A stretch of DNA of 64,000 nucleotides from Meira nashicola (GCA_001600355.1 BCJU01000003.1:872519-936518), one strand, 5' to 3'; counted from the stretch's first letter, positions 52,430 through 63,608 are shown. A program made the numbers and translations. The notes: generated by a model from the letters alone, not told the origin.

Positions 52430-55429
52430 TTACGTCGAAGAAACTTGAACACCTAATGCCTTTAATTCGGCACGGAATAATTCCACCCTACTCAACGTAT
52501 AACGTAAATTATCAAAACTTTCCGCCGAACCAGCAATCACTTCTGCACCATTTTCCGCATCACGAGCAGAAGCCATAGCTGGATCCACATAATCTCCTTG
52601 TAAGCAAATTCTAAGTAAAGTCTCGATTGATTCTTTTGCAAACGTCATTCCCCATAAAGCCCAAGCAGCATGACAAGCAGGCGAAAAGATTTCCACTTCT
52701 TTCTCCAATCGATCAATTTCTTTTTGCATACTCCTTTCCAAATATGCTAATGGAGATTGACGAGCTGCACTTATCCTTGGAGAATCTGTTGCACTTCCTA
52801 TCGATCCTCCTAACGTTGGATGAACAGAAGGTGAAGGCATTCCGGCCAAAGCATTTAAAGCGGGAGAAGAAGTACCGATTTGAACTTGTTGTGAATCTCT
52901 GCTTTGCGGTCTACTTGACACGTTTGCATTTGAAACTGCGAAAGGGCGTGATTTTGTCGGAGTTGGTTCGCTTCCGGTTTCCTTTGAGATCACACAAGGA
53001 GGTAATATCAAATCTTCACCGCTTGGAAGTGCAGGCGGCAAATTAATCGATTGATCAGTCGATTCGGCGGTTGTTGAATCGGAGGCTACTTTGGGTGCTT
53101 TACCACGCATTCGTAGCAATCTCCCTTGCTCTACGTATGCACGAAGCCACCTTCTCCTTTCGTCTCGCGTTGGATAAGCGAACGTGTAAGGGGACCAACA
53201 ATCAGTGATATGATGATAGTCAAAACGCCATTCGTGAAAAGCATTTGCGATATCGTATGCTCGAGGATTGGGCGAACAATATTCAAAGTCAATCACGATC
53301 AAACGTTCATAAGGTGCGCGGCGTGAACGTGATCTTCGTTTGTTGGAAGAAATGCTGCTTGAACGACTGTTACTGATTTCCGGACTATCTGTTGGCTTAC
53401 TCGAATCTCTACTACGTTCGCGAGGCATTCCTTTACCTGCATTTTCCTCTTCAAATGCTCCTTCTTTGATCAACAATAAATTACTATATTGCGTATCGCC
53501 ATGAGCCAATACTCTACGACTCGCACCATTGAGCTTTTCCCATTTCCTTATAAACGCTTTAAAAGCATCCATTTCAGCCAAAAAGCGGGGAAAATTGAGA
53601 GAGGCGATAGCTAACAAGGTGGTCCGCAAACTATTAACAGTTGTACCCAATTCCAAGGTTGGAACGTTGATATCGTTAAAAGAAGTAAAAGGAGAAAAAT
53701 CCTTTCCTTCTAGTGGCGTGCCTTTCAAAGCTCTCTTGCAAGCAGCCTGTCCAGCATCCGTCTTACAAAATTCATCTACCAACGCCAACACCTTTCCTGC
53801 TTCACGAGCCCAACGTTTTGAACGTCTCCACATACCAGGATATGGCTGACTTGATCCGTTGGATATCTTTGTAGAAGAAGATGTTCGGTGATTTGGGATA
53901 TATGGAGAAGTAGAAGGAGCTCTGGCGTTTCGGACTGCATTGACTGATTCTGTGTAGCTGGAAGCGGCTGAGCCTGTTGGACCAAATGATGGACTCGAAA
54001 GAATGTTTTCGCTACTCATTGACATGCTATCTTGAGAATTGAATGAAGTCGCAAGAGAGTCGAATGAAGCAACCGAATTATTACGATGAGGCGAAAAGCC
54101 ACGAATGGACATCGCTTTTGCTTGTGCGCCTTCGTTGGCTACAGCGGTCAAACTGGAGTGATTGTTTGATTCTTCCGCCATCGGAGCAGGGCTATCTCGT
54201 AGATTTCTGGATGAATCAATAATGTTTTGAGGAATAGAGGAAGGATTTCGGTGCATACGTGGACGATGACTGCGAGCAAATAGATGATTCTCGATACCTC
54301 TTCCAAATACACTGCTGCCATCTCCGTTCGCACGTAAATCGCCTTGTTCAAGAACGGTTCGCATTGTTTCTAGTGGAACTTCGTGCAATTGTCTCATTCT
54401 TCTGGCCACCCATTGCGCTCGACCTTCTGATCCTCGGACTAAAAGGCTGCCATCTTCTTTGATAGTCTCCCTTCGATCACCGAGATCCCGGATACCGTCC
54501 TTACCGATTGGTTCTGCGTCGAAATATGTCTCCACTCTGCCATTAGCAAATGTTCCAAGGATATGTGGACCAATTTCGTATAGACTGGAAAGTGTATGCA
54601 AGATCAGCAATTCAGCCCTACGTGAGAGTAAAACTTCGGTTCCTTTTCCGTACACTCGAAGGAGGACAGTCTTTGGATATAATCCTGTGTAGTCTTGCTT
54701 ATCGTACGAAACGAAGAAGACCGCATTGGAGAAAGCGCCACTAATACGCTTCAATTTTACTCTGCTCGCTTCCAATGGCCACAAATCTGGATTGACAGTT
54801 TGTTCGGACCAAGTATCAATTTGAAGTTGTTCCGAGAAAAGGGCCAAAACCTGAGCTTGAAATGCGGGCGTCTTTGATTTTCTGGCATCTAGTCGCCAAC
54901 CTCTTGCGGCAGGAACGCCATTTGCGTGCATATCTTCTTCATTTTCATCCTCCACATCAAATCCGTCTGCTTCATTTTCTAAATCTTCATCTTCGATTGC
55001 ATCAATACTATCCCTATGCGAAGAAGGTTTATCGTCGGATGAAAAGGATGCTTTACTTCTCAGATATTTCTCAAAATCGCTCGTTGAAGATCGTGATCCA
55101 GGTACGGGTGTTGTTGTTCCACTTTGTGCATATTCGGGAGAAAGGTATGCTCTTATACTTTTATCTGATTGAGAAGGAGCGACGGAATTCTTTCGGTTCG
55201 ACTTTGATGTTCCCCAATCGTCCAATGAAAGTGAATTAAGATCGAAATCTGAATCGGAAGAGGTAGAAGATGTATAGCTATATGCGGACAAAGCAGGTGA
55301 TGGAGATGGACTTGCAGCTATGTTGTAGTTGGATGAAGGAAATTTATTTCCGTTTTGCAAAGAAGAAGAAGATGATGATGCTGCTGTTGTTTGCTCTGGT
55401 CGAGTTCGTGGACTTGGAGGAGTTGCCAT
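52430..55429 (-). CDS. Choline/ethanolamine kinase-like protein
   Basis: 999 residues, about twice the length of typical choline kinases. The extra length is a Ser-rich N-terminus of about 190 residues and two disordered inserts (about 370-520 and 650-690). The kinase core has Leu-Leu-Arg-Val-Tyr-Gly near 278, the phosphotransferase motif His-Gly-Asp-Thr-Gln-Tyr-Ser-Asn near 638 and the choline-kinase motif Ile-Asp-Phe-Glu-Tyr-Cys near 712. It phosphorylates choline or ethanolamine in the CDP pathway of phospholipid synthesis. Serine-rich regions suggest regulation by phosphorylation. A 67-bp intron may lie in the 5' leader (55439-55505, GTAAGA...AACAG). Convergent with nothing; enolase promoter is downstream. 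Confidence 0.85.
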   Translation of the reverse strand: MATPPSPRTRPEQTTAASSSSSSLQNGNKFPSSNYNIAASPSPSPALSAYSYTSSTSSDSDFDLNSLSLDDWGTSKSNRKNSVAPSQSDKSIRAYLSPEYAQSGTTTPVPGSRSSTSDFEKYLRSKASFSSDDKPSSHRDSIDAIEDEDLENEADGFDVEDENEEDMHANGVPAARGWRLDARKSKTPAFQAQVLALFSEQLQIDTWSEQTVNPDLWPLEASRVKLKRISGAFSNAVFFVSYDKQDYTGLYPKTVLLRVYGKGTEVLLSRRAELLILHTLSSLYEIGPHILGTFANGRVETYFDAEPIGKDGIRDLGDRRETIKEDGSLLVRGSEGRAQWVARRMRQLHEVPLETMRTVLEQGDLRANGDGSSVFGRGIENHLFARSHRPRMHRNPSSIPQNIIDSSRNLRDSPAPMAEESNNHSSLTAVANEGAQAKAMSIRGFSPHRNNSVASFDSLATSFNSQDSMSMSSENILSSPSFGPTGSAASSYTESVNAVRNARAPSTSPYIPNHRTSSSTKISNGSSQPYPGMWRRSKRWAREAGKVLALVDEFCKTDAGQAACKRALKGTPLEGKDFSPFTSFNDINVPTLELGTTVNSLRTTLLAIASLNFPRFLAEMDAFKAFIRKWEKLNGASRRVLAHGDTQYSNLLLIKEGAFEEENAGKGMPRERSRDSSKPTDSPEISNSRSSSISSNKRRSRSRRAPYERLIVIDFEYCSPNPRAYDIANAFHEWRFDYHHITDCWSPYTFAYPTRDERRRWLRAYVEQGRLLRMRGKAPKVASDSTTAESTDQSINLPPALPSGEDLILPPCVISKETGSEPTPTKSRPFAVSNANVSSRPQSRDSQQVQIGTSSPALNALAGMPSPSVHPTLGGSIGSATDSPRISAARQSPLAYLERSMQKEIDRLEKEVEIFSPACHAAWALWGMTFAKESIETLLRICLQGDYVDPAMASARDAENGAEVIAGSAESFDNLRYTLSRVELFRAELKALGVQVSST

Positions 55430-56485
55430 TTCTAGGCACTGTTACCCATTTGAATCCGTACCGGTAACCACGAAATCAGTACAAGACAAACAGGAATTCT
55501 CTTACCTTGTTTGTTGTTGGTGAGAAAGCGACGATTACAACCGATGGTGGTGAAAGATCAACCGAGGGGGAAATGTATGCACACACACAATTTTGAAAAC
55601 GCTTTAAAAATCAGACTAAAAAGAGTGGAATTCCCAATCGTGGTGTTATTATTTTTTCTCGATTTTCGGCGCAGCGCACGTTGTTAGCCAAAAAATAAAA
55701 AAAAGTACTTCCACGGCAGAAGATGGGCGTCATATTTACACACATGTACTCTCTTTTTAGCATCGAGCGCGGGGGAATATTGTTTAGCACCAATACGTAA
55801 ATCTCCAAGAACTCCGATTGTTTGAAAAATAAGAAAGAGGTGGCCGCCTTTCTAATCTCCCAGACGCGGTGTAGCGCATTGTTCCGCATGTATTTTCATT
55901 GCTTGTTAGCACAGCATAACCCTGCCAAGCCCTCCATACCTTTGTATTTTCCTCCACCACAATACAAAATCACACGCTACATAGCTTTTTCATAAGAAAG
56001 AAGAATGTTTTGCAAATTCATACCAGCTTGCAAAAAGTATGATTGGAGAGAATGATTTCAAAGTAATTTATGCATTGTGTATTGACATGGCGAAGAGCGA
56101 ATGACAATCGAATTTTAATCACATCTATTAACGAGTAATTTCGACAAAAATATAGCCACATTCGAACGCCAAAATGATATCAATCATCGCATAAATGCCA
56201 TCTTCGCTGTCAATTTCTGGCGTAAGGCAGTGTATTAGTTGATAACAAAAGAGCGGTTCGAAGCGAAAGACTTAAACGTTTATCCATTCTATCCCTGCCA
56301 CCATCTAGAATAGAATGATTACGATGATGAAGTTGAGAAAAGAAGCGATTATATAATCGGACCGATAACCGGTTTACGCGCCAAAACATGTAAATTTTGG
56401 AATTTATTCGAAATAAATTTAACAAAAATTCTCCACAAACAATTGTCAACCCTACATCCAGCCTCGGGAGGAAAAAGAAAGGAGG
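55430..56485. promoter_or_regulatory. Divergent promoter, choline kinase and Gpn2 genes
   Basis: 1.06 kb without a gene. It contains the possible leader intron of the choline kinase gene (55439-55505, minus strand) and AT-rich stretches. Open frames are short and unsupported. Confidence 0.4.
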
Positions 56486-57781
56486 ATGCCGTTCGGCCAA
56501 TTAGTCATCGGTTCGCCAGGAGCAGGAAAGACAACATATTGTGATGGTTTACATCAATTCTTAACAGCATTAAAAAGACCTATTTCAATTGTAAATTTGG
56601 ATCCTGCAAATGGGAAAAGGTTACCTTATCCATGTGCAATCAATATTGCTGATTTGATCACAGTGAAGGATGTTATGAATGAGCTTGGATTAGGACCGAA
56701 TGGAGCGATGTTATATTGTATCGAATATTTAGAAGAAAATTTTGATTGGCTTGAAAAACGGTTAAATGATTTAGGAGATGAAGCATATGTTGCATTTGAT
56801 TTACCTGGTCAAGTTGAATTGAGTACGAATCATGCAAGTCTTCGAAGGATATTGGAAAGATTACAAAAACGTGATTGGAGATTGGTAGCGGTGCATTTAT
56901 TGGATGCTTCACATATAACAGATGCTTCTCGATATGTTTCATTATTGTTACTGTCCTTACGTGCAATGTTGACTTTGGAATTACCGCATATAAACGTATT
57001 GAGCAAAGTAGATCTTCTTGGCGACGCAGCTGCACAGATAGGTCGAAGAAATCCAGGCTCGATCGGATCGGATGATGATTCGGACAACGAAGAAGATGAG
57101 AATAGTGAAATAGCAAATGAAGAGAAAGACAATACACTTGCACCACAAGGAGGACTTCCTTTCAAGTTGGACTTTTACACAGAAGTTCAAGATTTAGATT
57201 ATCTTGTAGATCACTTGAATTCCTCAATGGGTCCGCGTAGAACTGCAAGATTCGCTGAATTGAACGAGAAGATTTGTGGAATAATTGAAGAATTTGGATT
57301 AGTTCAATTTGAGACTCTAGCTGTAGAAGATAAACGAAGTATGATCCGTCTTCAACGTATATTGGATAAAGCAACAGGATATGTTTATATTGAACATCCT
57401 GACAACAAATCAACCAATGAGAGTAATGGAAAGATTACATCTCAAACAGGAGCAGAAGGACTTCGAGATGTCAAATTACCCGGTCAAGAAGATCCATCTT
57501 TGGCTGCTTATGAACTTAATTCAGGTTCTCGTAGAGGAACAGCGGCATCAGCTGCAGCATTATTCTCGGTTGCAGATAGAGGCGCACCTATAGGATGGGG
57601 ATCAGGATTAGACGTACATGAACGTTGGTTAGATCATAGAGAAGAATGGGACGAAATTGAAGAAAAGGAAAGATTTGAATTGCAACAAAGATGGCAAGAA
57701 AGACAGGCTCAAGAAGCAAAAGAAAGTGAAGCTTTTGAAAAAGAATTACTCAATTTGAAACCGATCAAAGAAAGATCATAA
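56486..57781 (+). CDS. GPN2: GPN-loop GTPase 2
   Basis: 431 residues, single exon. The P-loop Gly-Ser-Pro-Gly-Ala-Gly-Lys-Thr-Thr is at 9-17, the hallmark Gly-Pro-Asn at 70-72, Phe-Asp-Leu-Pro-Gly-Gln-Val-Glu at 104-111 and the base-binding Ser-Lys-Val-Asp near 173-176. GPN proteins act as dimers in assembly and nuclear import of RNA polymerase II and III. The core is complete by about residue 305; the 125-residue tail with a Trp-Asp-Glu-Ile-Glu-Glu-Lys-Glu-Arg coiled end is longer than in yeast. An acidic insert (about 195-215) is also present. Only 76 bp separate it from the converging coiled-coil gene. Confidence 0.9.
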   Translation: MPFGQLVIGSPGAGKTTYCDGLHQFLTALKRPISIVNLDPANGKRLPYPCAINIADLITVKDVMNELGLGPNGAMLYCIEYLEENFDWLEKRLNDLGDEAYVAFDLPGQVELSTNHASLRRILERLQKRDWRLVAVHLLDASHITDASRYVSLLLLSLRAMLTLELPHINVLSKVDLLGDAAAQIGRRNPGSIGSDDDSDNEEDENSEIANEEKDNTLAPQGGLPFKLDFYTEVQDLDYLVDHLNSSMGPRRTARFAELNEKICGIIEEFGLVQFETLAVEDKRSMIRLQRILDKATGYVYIEHPDNKSTNESNGKITSQTGAEGLRDVKLPGQEDPSLAAYELNSGSRRGTAASAAALFSVADRGAPIGWGSGLDVHERWLDHREEWDEIEEKERFELQQRWQERQAQEAKESEAFEKELLNLKPIKERS

Positions 57782-57857
57782 TACAATCAATGTACATTAT
57801 CATCAATAAATAACCATGTATAATACACTTGTTTTGCATGCATACTATGCTATTATC

Positions 57858-58534
57858 CTACAATTCAGCCATTTCGGCAGCAATATCTTCCATTTTTTCT
57901 TGAATACGTTCTCTTGCTTGATTGATCTGTTGATTTGATTGTTGTATTACGTCATTCAAATCTCTTCCTTCTATTTTTGCAATTCTTTTATTTTGATCCC
58001 TTTCTACAACTTTTCTTAAAACTATATTCTCTTGATCTTGAACTTGACCTACCAATCTTGCTAAATCAGTTCTTTGTAAAGCAGTCTTTAATTCTGTTTC
58101 AATCGCACGTGCAGAATGTGAACAGTCCAATAAACCTGAAGTGACTAAAGCAAGAATTTTACTAAAGACTGCATCTGTCATTGGAAGTTCGACAGAATGA
58201 TAATGATTTGATGAATGTGAATTTGTTTGAGGGCCGCATCGATGTTGTATCTGTTGTGTTTGAGATGTTGATTCTTCGTCTTCTTCTGGAGTGTTATTGT
58301 TTTCTACATTTAAATTCGTTCTCTCATAATGTTCTAATGCTTCATCATACTCTTTCCAATGAGCTACCCTTCTCTCTTGTACTTCCTGATATTGGAAGAA
58401 AGGATCAATAAAATGAACATGAAAAAAGCAATAATTTGACATCAACTCACCTTGAATGCTTTTAATGCTTCAAGAGCACTCTGAGGTCCAGCAGTGACAT
58501 GTTCTGTTGAATCTCTAGATTGCTCCACTGCCAT
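57858..58534 (-). CDS. Coiled-coil protein of unknown function
   Basis: Two exons, 58451-58534 and 57858-58385, with a 65-bp intron (GTGAGT...ATCAG); 203 residues. Exon 1 ends in a helix (Ala-Leu-Glu-Ala-Leu-Lys-Ala-Phe-Lys) that continues through Glu-Val-Gln-Glu-Arg-Arg in exon 2, which supports the splice. An acidic/Gln-rich loop (about 57-85) separates this from a C-terminal helical region (about 95-203) with heptad-like Leu/Ile spacing. No known domain recognised. It shares a 219-bp divergent promoter with the Emw1-like gene, with a GATGATGATGATGATGA tract at about 58541-58557. Confidence 0.6.
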
Positions 58535-58753
58535 ATTGGTTTGATGATGATGATGATGACTGAAAGCGAACATTCATTCTTCGCACGGTTAGCACAATAC
58601 ACGAATGCCTGCTTTCATATATTTTTTTGGTTCGGCCGTAAGCAAACGCGGGAAACGGATATTGATCTAGGAAAAAAAAAGTACACTTAAATTTTTAAAT
58701 TGTTTCAATTCTTCTTTAAACCATACAAACACCATCAATCCTGATTGGCAAAC

Positions 58754-61700
58754 ATGTCATCTTTTGACAATTCTCATGAATGGGATTTAATACTTGGACA
58801 AGATGGAAGTGATAACAATCCATTACTAGAAGATGTAAGGGAAGGTAAATTTTTAAACGTTTTACAATCTCCTCAAGCTAGACAGATATTAACAAAATTT
58901 GCTCAACAGCGACAAAATGAAACGTTTGCTCTCAACAAGGTATCGATAGATAACATCATAGCGAAAACTGTACCGATTGATGCGCTTTGTGTGGCAGTAG
59001 CTGCTTTGCATGCTTTCATTCAGGCAAATTGGACAGGTCCCGATCTAGAAGAAGAACTATCGAAACCTATACAACTTTTACGTAGAGCTTCTCCTGATAG
59101 CTTTCCTGCAAGAAGTCTAAACGAGAATGAAGATGATAAATTTGAAACAGCTTTACGTTCTTCTTCACTAGATTATCTAACTTGGGCAGGAGAACCTGCT
59201 TATCATCTTTGTGAATCACCTTTCCTTTTGGTGTTTGCTTTACAGATCATCAATGCATTGTCAAACGATCTACATTCGAAAGAACTATGGAAATTAAGAG
59301 CATATTCGATTCATTCACGCATACTTGATAATCCAGTAGTACCACCAGAAGACGTAATGCAAGAAGTCAAACTATTAAAAGAATACCTTGTTCAAAAACG
59401 TGATTCAACTAAAGATTTACAAGAAGCACAAAAATGGAATAAACTTTTAGCTATAACTTTAATCGATGAAGGTTTGACAGTTCAACGTTCAGGAAAAGAT
59501 CGTGAAGCTAATGAAAGATTTTTAGAGGCAGCAAAATCAGACGGATTACAGTATGAAATCACAGGTGCACTAGGTAAACGAACGAAATTCCAAAAAGAGG
59601 ATAAAACAATCTTGGTATTATTAGCAAAAAGTTCTCAGAATAGCGAGCAAGAGAATAAGACAGAAGAACAAGATAATATGGAAGAAGAAGAAATGGAAGC
59701 ATATGATGCAGATCCAATAGAATTAAACGGCATCACACCTTCTGGATGGAAAGCATCAGCGGATAAAAGTGGTGCTACGAATATGCCTTCGGAGATGTTA
59801 CATAACGATGACACGTTATTGGAACGAACAAGATTCACATCAACGGTAGTGACCAAAGCAGATACAGAATCAACCGTCTTCACTCAAGATGACATCACGA
59901 ATCCAAGCGTTTTAGATCCACTTGATTCTTGCATTCTATTAGGATTATGTTTAAACATTCACAATGCTTCTCCTGAAAACGGATTAACAGCATCTCAAAT
60001 GTCTGCATTCGTACAACGTGTTCTTGCACATGCACGTAATTGGAGCGTTCATACGATGGGATTACTTTTGCGTAGTAGATTAGAAGGTGATCGAACAAGA
60101 ACAGTACAAAGGAGTACGTTACAATTACAAGCATTATTAGATCAAATGCCTACATCCGATTCAAGTATTATGGAAAGATTGCAATTTGTTCATGAATTAG
60201 AACTTCCATCAAAGTGGGAAATGCAAGCTGAATTAGCTAAAAGATATGCTGCTCTTGGAGTATTAAAAAGTGCATTGGAAATCTTTGAGAGAGTTGAATT
60301 ATGGCAAGAAGTTGTTCAATGTTGGGGTGCTTTGGGAAGACAAGATAAAGGAATTGAAGTTCTTCGTGATCTTTTACAAGGCAAAAAAGATGAATCTGAT
60401 CATGTAATCTCATCAAAGAAAGATCGTTCGCAACATGTTCAAGTTCAACTTAATTCTGCACGTCAAGCAAAATTATGGTGTCTCTTGGGTGATTTAGAAG
60501 TTGAAAAGGCAACTGAACATTATACACAAGCATGGAATGTTTCATCTAAACGATCAGCAAGAGCAGCAAGATCTTTAGGAGCAGTTGCTTTTGCGGCTAG
60601 TGACTTTGGCAAAGCTACGATTTGGTTACGTAGAGCATTAAAGATTCAACCGCTTTATGCAAGAACATGGTTCACTTTAGGTTGTGTTTATATGCGTTTA
60701 GATACGATTTCAAGTTATATTGAAGCAGCAAGATGTTTTAGAAGGTGTACAGCTTTAGATGATGAAGATGCAGAAAGTTGGAATAATTTAGCAAGTTGTT
60801 ATTTACGTCTTTCACAACAAAGTGAAGAAGTTTTACGTGAAGCAAGAATGGCCGAACATGCAGATGCAGTCACCGATCAACGTGCAATCTTATCTGGAAT
60901 CGAAGAAGAAGAAGATGACGATCATAGTCAAAGCGATTCGAATAGTTTGCATAGCAGGGATTCAGGAGTTGCCGTTCAAAGTGATACAGAAAGTGAAGCT
61001 GAAACTGAAGTAGGTGATGATGATGATGATGATAGTAGATTACGTAGACAAATGCAACGTAGTACATTATCAGCGATTGGAGGAGGTGGTGGTAGTGGAC
61101 AAGGTGCATTTGATGTCAAATTATTAGCACATCGTGCATTGGAAAAATCACTTCGATTTGCACATGACGATTGGCGGGTTTGGAATAACTTTATGATCGT
61201 AAGCGTCGATTGTGGTTTAATGTCAGATGCTGTTCGTTCTTTGATTCGTGTTGTAGAATTACGTTCTATTGCTCGAAATCTTCCAGGTTCTGATCCTACT
61301 TCTTCATCTTCAATTGCTGAATCTGTTGATGTTGGTGTAGTAAACAGAATTGTTGATGCTGTCATTCGAGCTCCAAGTAGCGAACAAGATGCAATCGTTG
61401 AACATGAAGATACATCATCATCAACCAATGTTCAAGCTCCAGTTTCAAAGCAAGTAAAACATAATCCTAATGAAGGTCATGGATTATGGCCATTAGTTTG
61501 TAACTTGTTCGAAAATACGTTATTACCTAAAATTTCCGATATGCCAGATCTTTGGAGAGCTTATGCTCGTCTTTTATTTTGGCGTGGAAGGTTACGTTCA
61601 GCTTTGGATTGTCATCTTACAGCTTGGAGAACTTCATTCGGATCTGAAACATGCGATTTAACGTCAAAATCAATTTTCTTTCAAGCTATTGATGCTTTAA

Positions 61701-61954
61701 CAGAATTATGCGAATTATTGGAAAACTTTGGTCATCGTGAAGTAGCAATTGAGGAGGATACTGATTTGGATATTGATACGGCAAAAGCAAATCCAAACAT
61801 TAAACGAGAACTTGCAATGGAAAATTGGCAATTCAGAGCAAGAAGTCTCGTTCGTACATTTATGGGAAGAACACGAGATGCATACGAAAGCGATCTTTCA
61901 TGGGAAAGATTGCAGGAATTACGTGATTCACTTTCACCAACTAGCCGTGGATAG
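58754..61954 (+). CDS. TPR protein, Emw1/TTC27-like
   Basis: 1066 residues from the ATG at 58754, single exon. Helical N-terminal half, then TPR units around 575-700 with the family signature Leu-Leu-Gly-Asp-Leu-Glu...Arg-Ser-Ala-Arg-Ala-Ala-Arg-Ser-Leu-Gly, Gln-Pro-Leu-Tyr-Ala-Arg-Thr-Trp-Phe-Thr-Leu-Gly-Cys-Val-Tyr-Met and Asp-Ala-Glu-Ser-Trp-Asn-Asn-Leu-Ala-Ser-Cys-Tyr-Leu-Arg-Leu. Yeast Emw1 is essential and affects cell-wall integrity. Two acidic runs (about 310 and 720-755) are disordered. Only about 100 bp separate it from the converging Mtw1 gene. Confidence 0.85.
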   Translation: MSSFDNSHEWDLILGQDGSDNNPLLEDVREGKFLNVLQSPQARQILTKFAQQRQNETFALNKVSIDNIIAKTVPIDALCVAVAALHAFIQANWTGPDLEEELSKPIQLLRRASPDSFPARSLNENEDDKFETALRSSSLDYLTWAGEPAYHLCESPFLLVFALQIINALSNDLHSKELWKLRAYSIHSRILDNPVVPPEDVMQEVKLLKEYLVQKRDSTKDLQEAQKWNKLLAITLIDEGLTVQRSGKDREANERFLEAAKSDGLQYEITGALGKRTKFQKEDKTILVLLAKSSQNSEQENKTEEQDNMEEEEMEAYDADPIELNGITPSGWKASADKSGATNMPSEMLHNDDTLLERTRFTSTVVTKADTESTVFTQDDITNPSVLDPLDSCILLGLCLNIHNASPENGLTASQMSAFVQRVLAHARNWSVHTMGLLLRSRLEGDRTRTVQRSTLQLQALLDQMPTSDSSIMERLQFVHELELPSKWEMQAELAKRYAALGVLKSALEIFERVELWQEVVQCWGALGRQDKGIEVLRDLLQGKKDESDHVISSKKDRSQHVQVQLNSARQAKLWCLLGDLEVEKATEHYTQAWNVSSKRSARAARSLGAVAFAASDFGKATIWLRRALKIQPLYARTWFTLGCVYMRLDTISSYIEAARCFRRCTALDDEDAESWNNLASCYLRLSQQSEEVLREARMAEHADAVTDQRAILSGIEEEEDDDHSQSDSNSLHSRDSGVAVQSDTESEAETEVGDDDDDDSRLRRQMQRSTLSAIGGGGGSGQGAFDVKLLAHRALEKSLRFAHDDWRVWNNFMIVSVDCGLMSDAVRSLIRVVELRSIARNLPGSDPTSSSSIAESVDVGVVNRIVDAVIRAPSSEQDAIVEHEDTSSSTNVQAPVSKQVKHNPNEGHGLWPLVCNLFENTLLPKISDMPDLWRAYARLLFWRGRLRSALDCHLTAWRTSFGSETCDLTSKSIFFQAIDALTELCELLENFGHREVAIEEDTDLDIDTAKANPNIKRELAMENWQFRARSLVRTFMGRTRDAYESDLSWERLQELRDSLSPTSRG

Positions 61955-62057
61955 CAATCCACATATGCAAAAACAAAAAATACAATTGTACAACAATGGC
62001 TATCAAATCAAACATGTAATAATACATCTGGGTATGTTATAAATATACTACACTCAT

Positions 62058-63291
62058 CTACTTTGAGACAATGTCAGCAAGGTTCTGTGCAAGTAAGGAA
62101 TGCGAATAATGTCAGCTTGATTCAGTAAACTTTCGAATAAAATTCTCTACTCACTTCTACATCTTCCACCTCACCAATTCTTGTATTGTCGCTCGTCTCA
62201 GTCGGATCTCGTACACCACTTGAGTACGTTGTTCTTCGTCGTTTTGGTCCAGCGGTTGAATAGATAGAAACATCTTTGGATGGAGAAGCGAATAAGAAAG
62301 AAGCAATCGTATGGTCTGCAGTCTCGCTTCCTCTCGTTTGAACAGATTTGATGATACGATCCATCTCCCAATTAATATATGCTTCTCTACCGCGTTCCCA
62401 TGCCCTCTTGTCCTTTTCTGAAGCACCACTAGCATCAATCACTGCTTTCTTCTCACGTTCGTTCATCGTACCTGCTCTATTTGCGTTGATTAGGCTTGGT
62501 CCCAGAGGATTGGTGCTAGATAGATGATCAAGAGCGTCCATTAACTCTTGCGCGTCATATCGAAGCTTTTTGGCCAATTGTGGTGTACTTGTATCAAGTG
62601 CTACACCGGAGTCATCGATCATAAAAGCAAATGTATCTGCAACTTTATTCGTTCTTGCTAAATTTTGATCTGCTACCAGATTGGCAATTCGAAGAGCATG
62701 TCTAGTCTTTCTGGCTTTTTCAAGCTTTTGTTGCATTTCCATCTCCTTTCTCTCTAGCTCAATACATTCTTCTTGTGCTGATAATGCATCTCCATCAGCT
62801 ACCCTTTCTTCCGCTGTACGTAAATCAAGATTTCGATGATGCTTCAAAGTGATAGCTTGCGCTTGGCTAGGCTTGATTCCGAAAACGGTCTTAAGACAAT
62901 AGAGTTCCAAAAGATCAAATACATGGTCTAATGCATTCTCCATCAATGTTAAAACTCCATGAACGCCTCGTTCAGCAGCTGCATCAATTTGTGTTGCAGT
63001 CATCTTTGCTAAAGCTGAATTGGTTGAAGAACCTTTCTCACGTTTGTTCATATCATGTTTTGCTTCTTTCTCCCTTTTTATTGCTTTTTTCACACTTGTT
63101 TTCAACTGTTTCTTGGCAAATTCTTCAAATTGACCTCCGATCGAATAAAGATGTTCATTTGCAGCATATACTAATGCATCAACGAATACACGTGGATTAA
63201 AACCAAAATGTTCCGTTAATAACTCTAAATGAGAATCTGTTGATGGTTCATCTTCTTGTATCCTTCTTCCTGTCGTCACACTTGAGGTCAT
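62058..63291 (-). CDS. MTW1: Kinetochore protein Mtw1/Mis12
   Basis: Two exons, 62155-63291 and a 27-bp last exon at 62058-62084, with a 70-bp intron (GTGAGT donor, CTGAC branch, CACAG acceptor); 387 residues. The Mis12 domain opens with Leu-Leu-Thr-Glu-His-Phe-Gly-Phe-Asn-Pro near 25 and includes a Phe-Asp-Leu-Leu-Glu-Leu-Tyr-Cys-Leu region near 130, then a coiled coil around 165-205. The Mis12 complex connects the inner kinetochore to Ndc80 at the centromere. The start is the ATG at 63291; 105 further codons upstream are open but lie over the promoter and read unlike protein. Without the last intron the C-terminus would differ by ten residues. Confidence 0.88.
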
Positions 63292-63608
63292 ATTGACCAA
63301 ATTAATGCCATAGATGGTGTAAGGAGTAGGAGTACAACACCTTATTTTTGTGTTTCTTTCTACGCGTGTGAACATGCAATTATCCAGGCTGTAACGGACT
63401 CTCGCGCCATTCACGTGTGCATAAGCACGCATTGTGTACAGTGGAGAAAGGCTTGTTGAGTGCACAGACATTTTATCAGACGCGTGGCTGTTGGGCAACA
63501 AGTGCATTACGACGACGACGTCTGTTAGAAGTAAGTACTTTCTTGCTTCTATTATCACTTTTGATTGATCTTCCATCACAAAGGAAAAGAGTGAGAGAAT
63601 AATCAATC
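63292..63608. promoter_or_regulatory. Bidirectional promoter, Mtw1 and Pre1 genes
   Basis: 317 bp between divergent starts. I looked for the Rpn4 proteasome element (GGTGGCAAA) and did not see it. An ACGACGACGACGT tract lies near 63509-63521. No gene. Confidence 0.45.

Noticed and set aside
63292..63606. 105-codon N-terminal extension of Mtw1
   Set aside because: It covers the divergent promoter with Pre1 and reads as atypical protein; the family begins close to the ATG at 63291.
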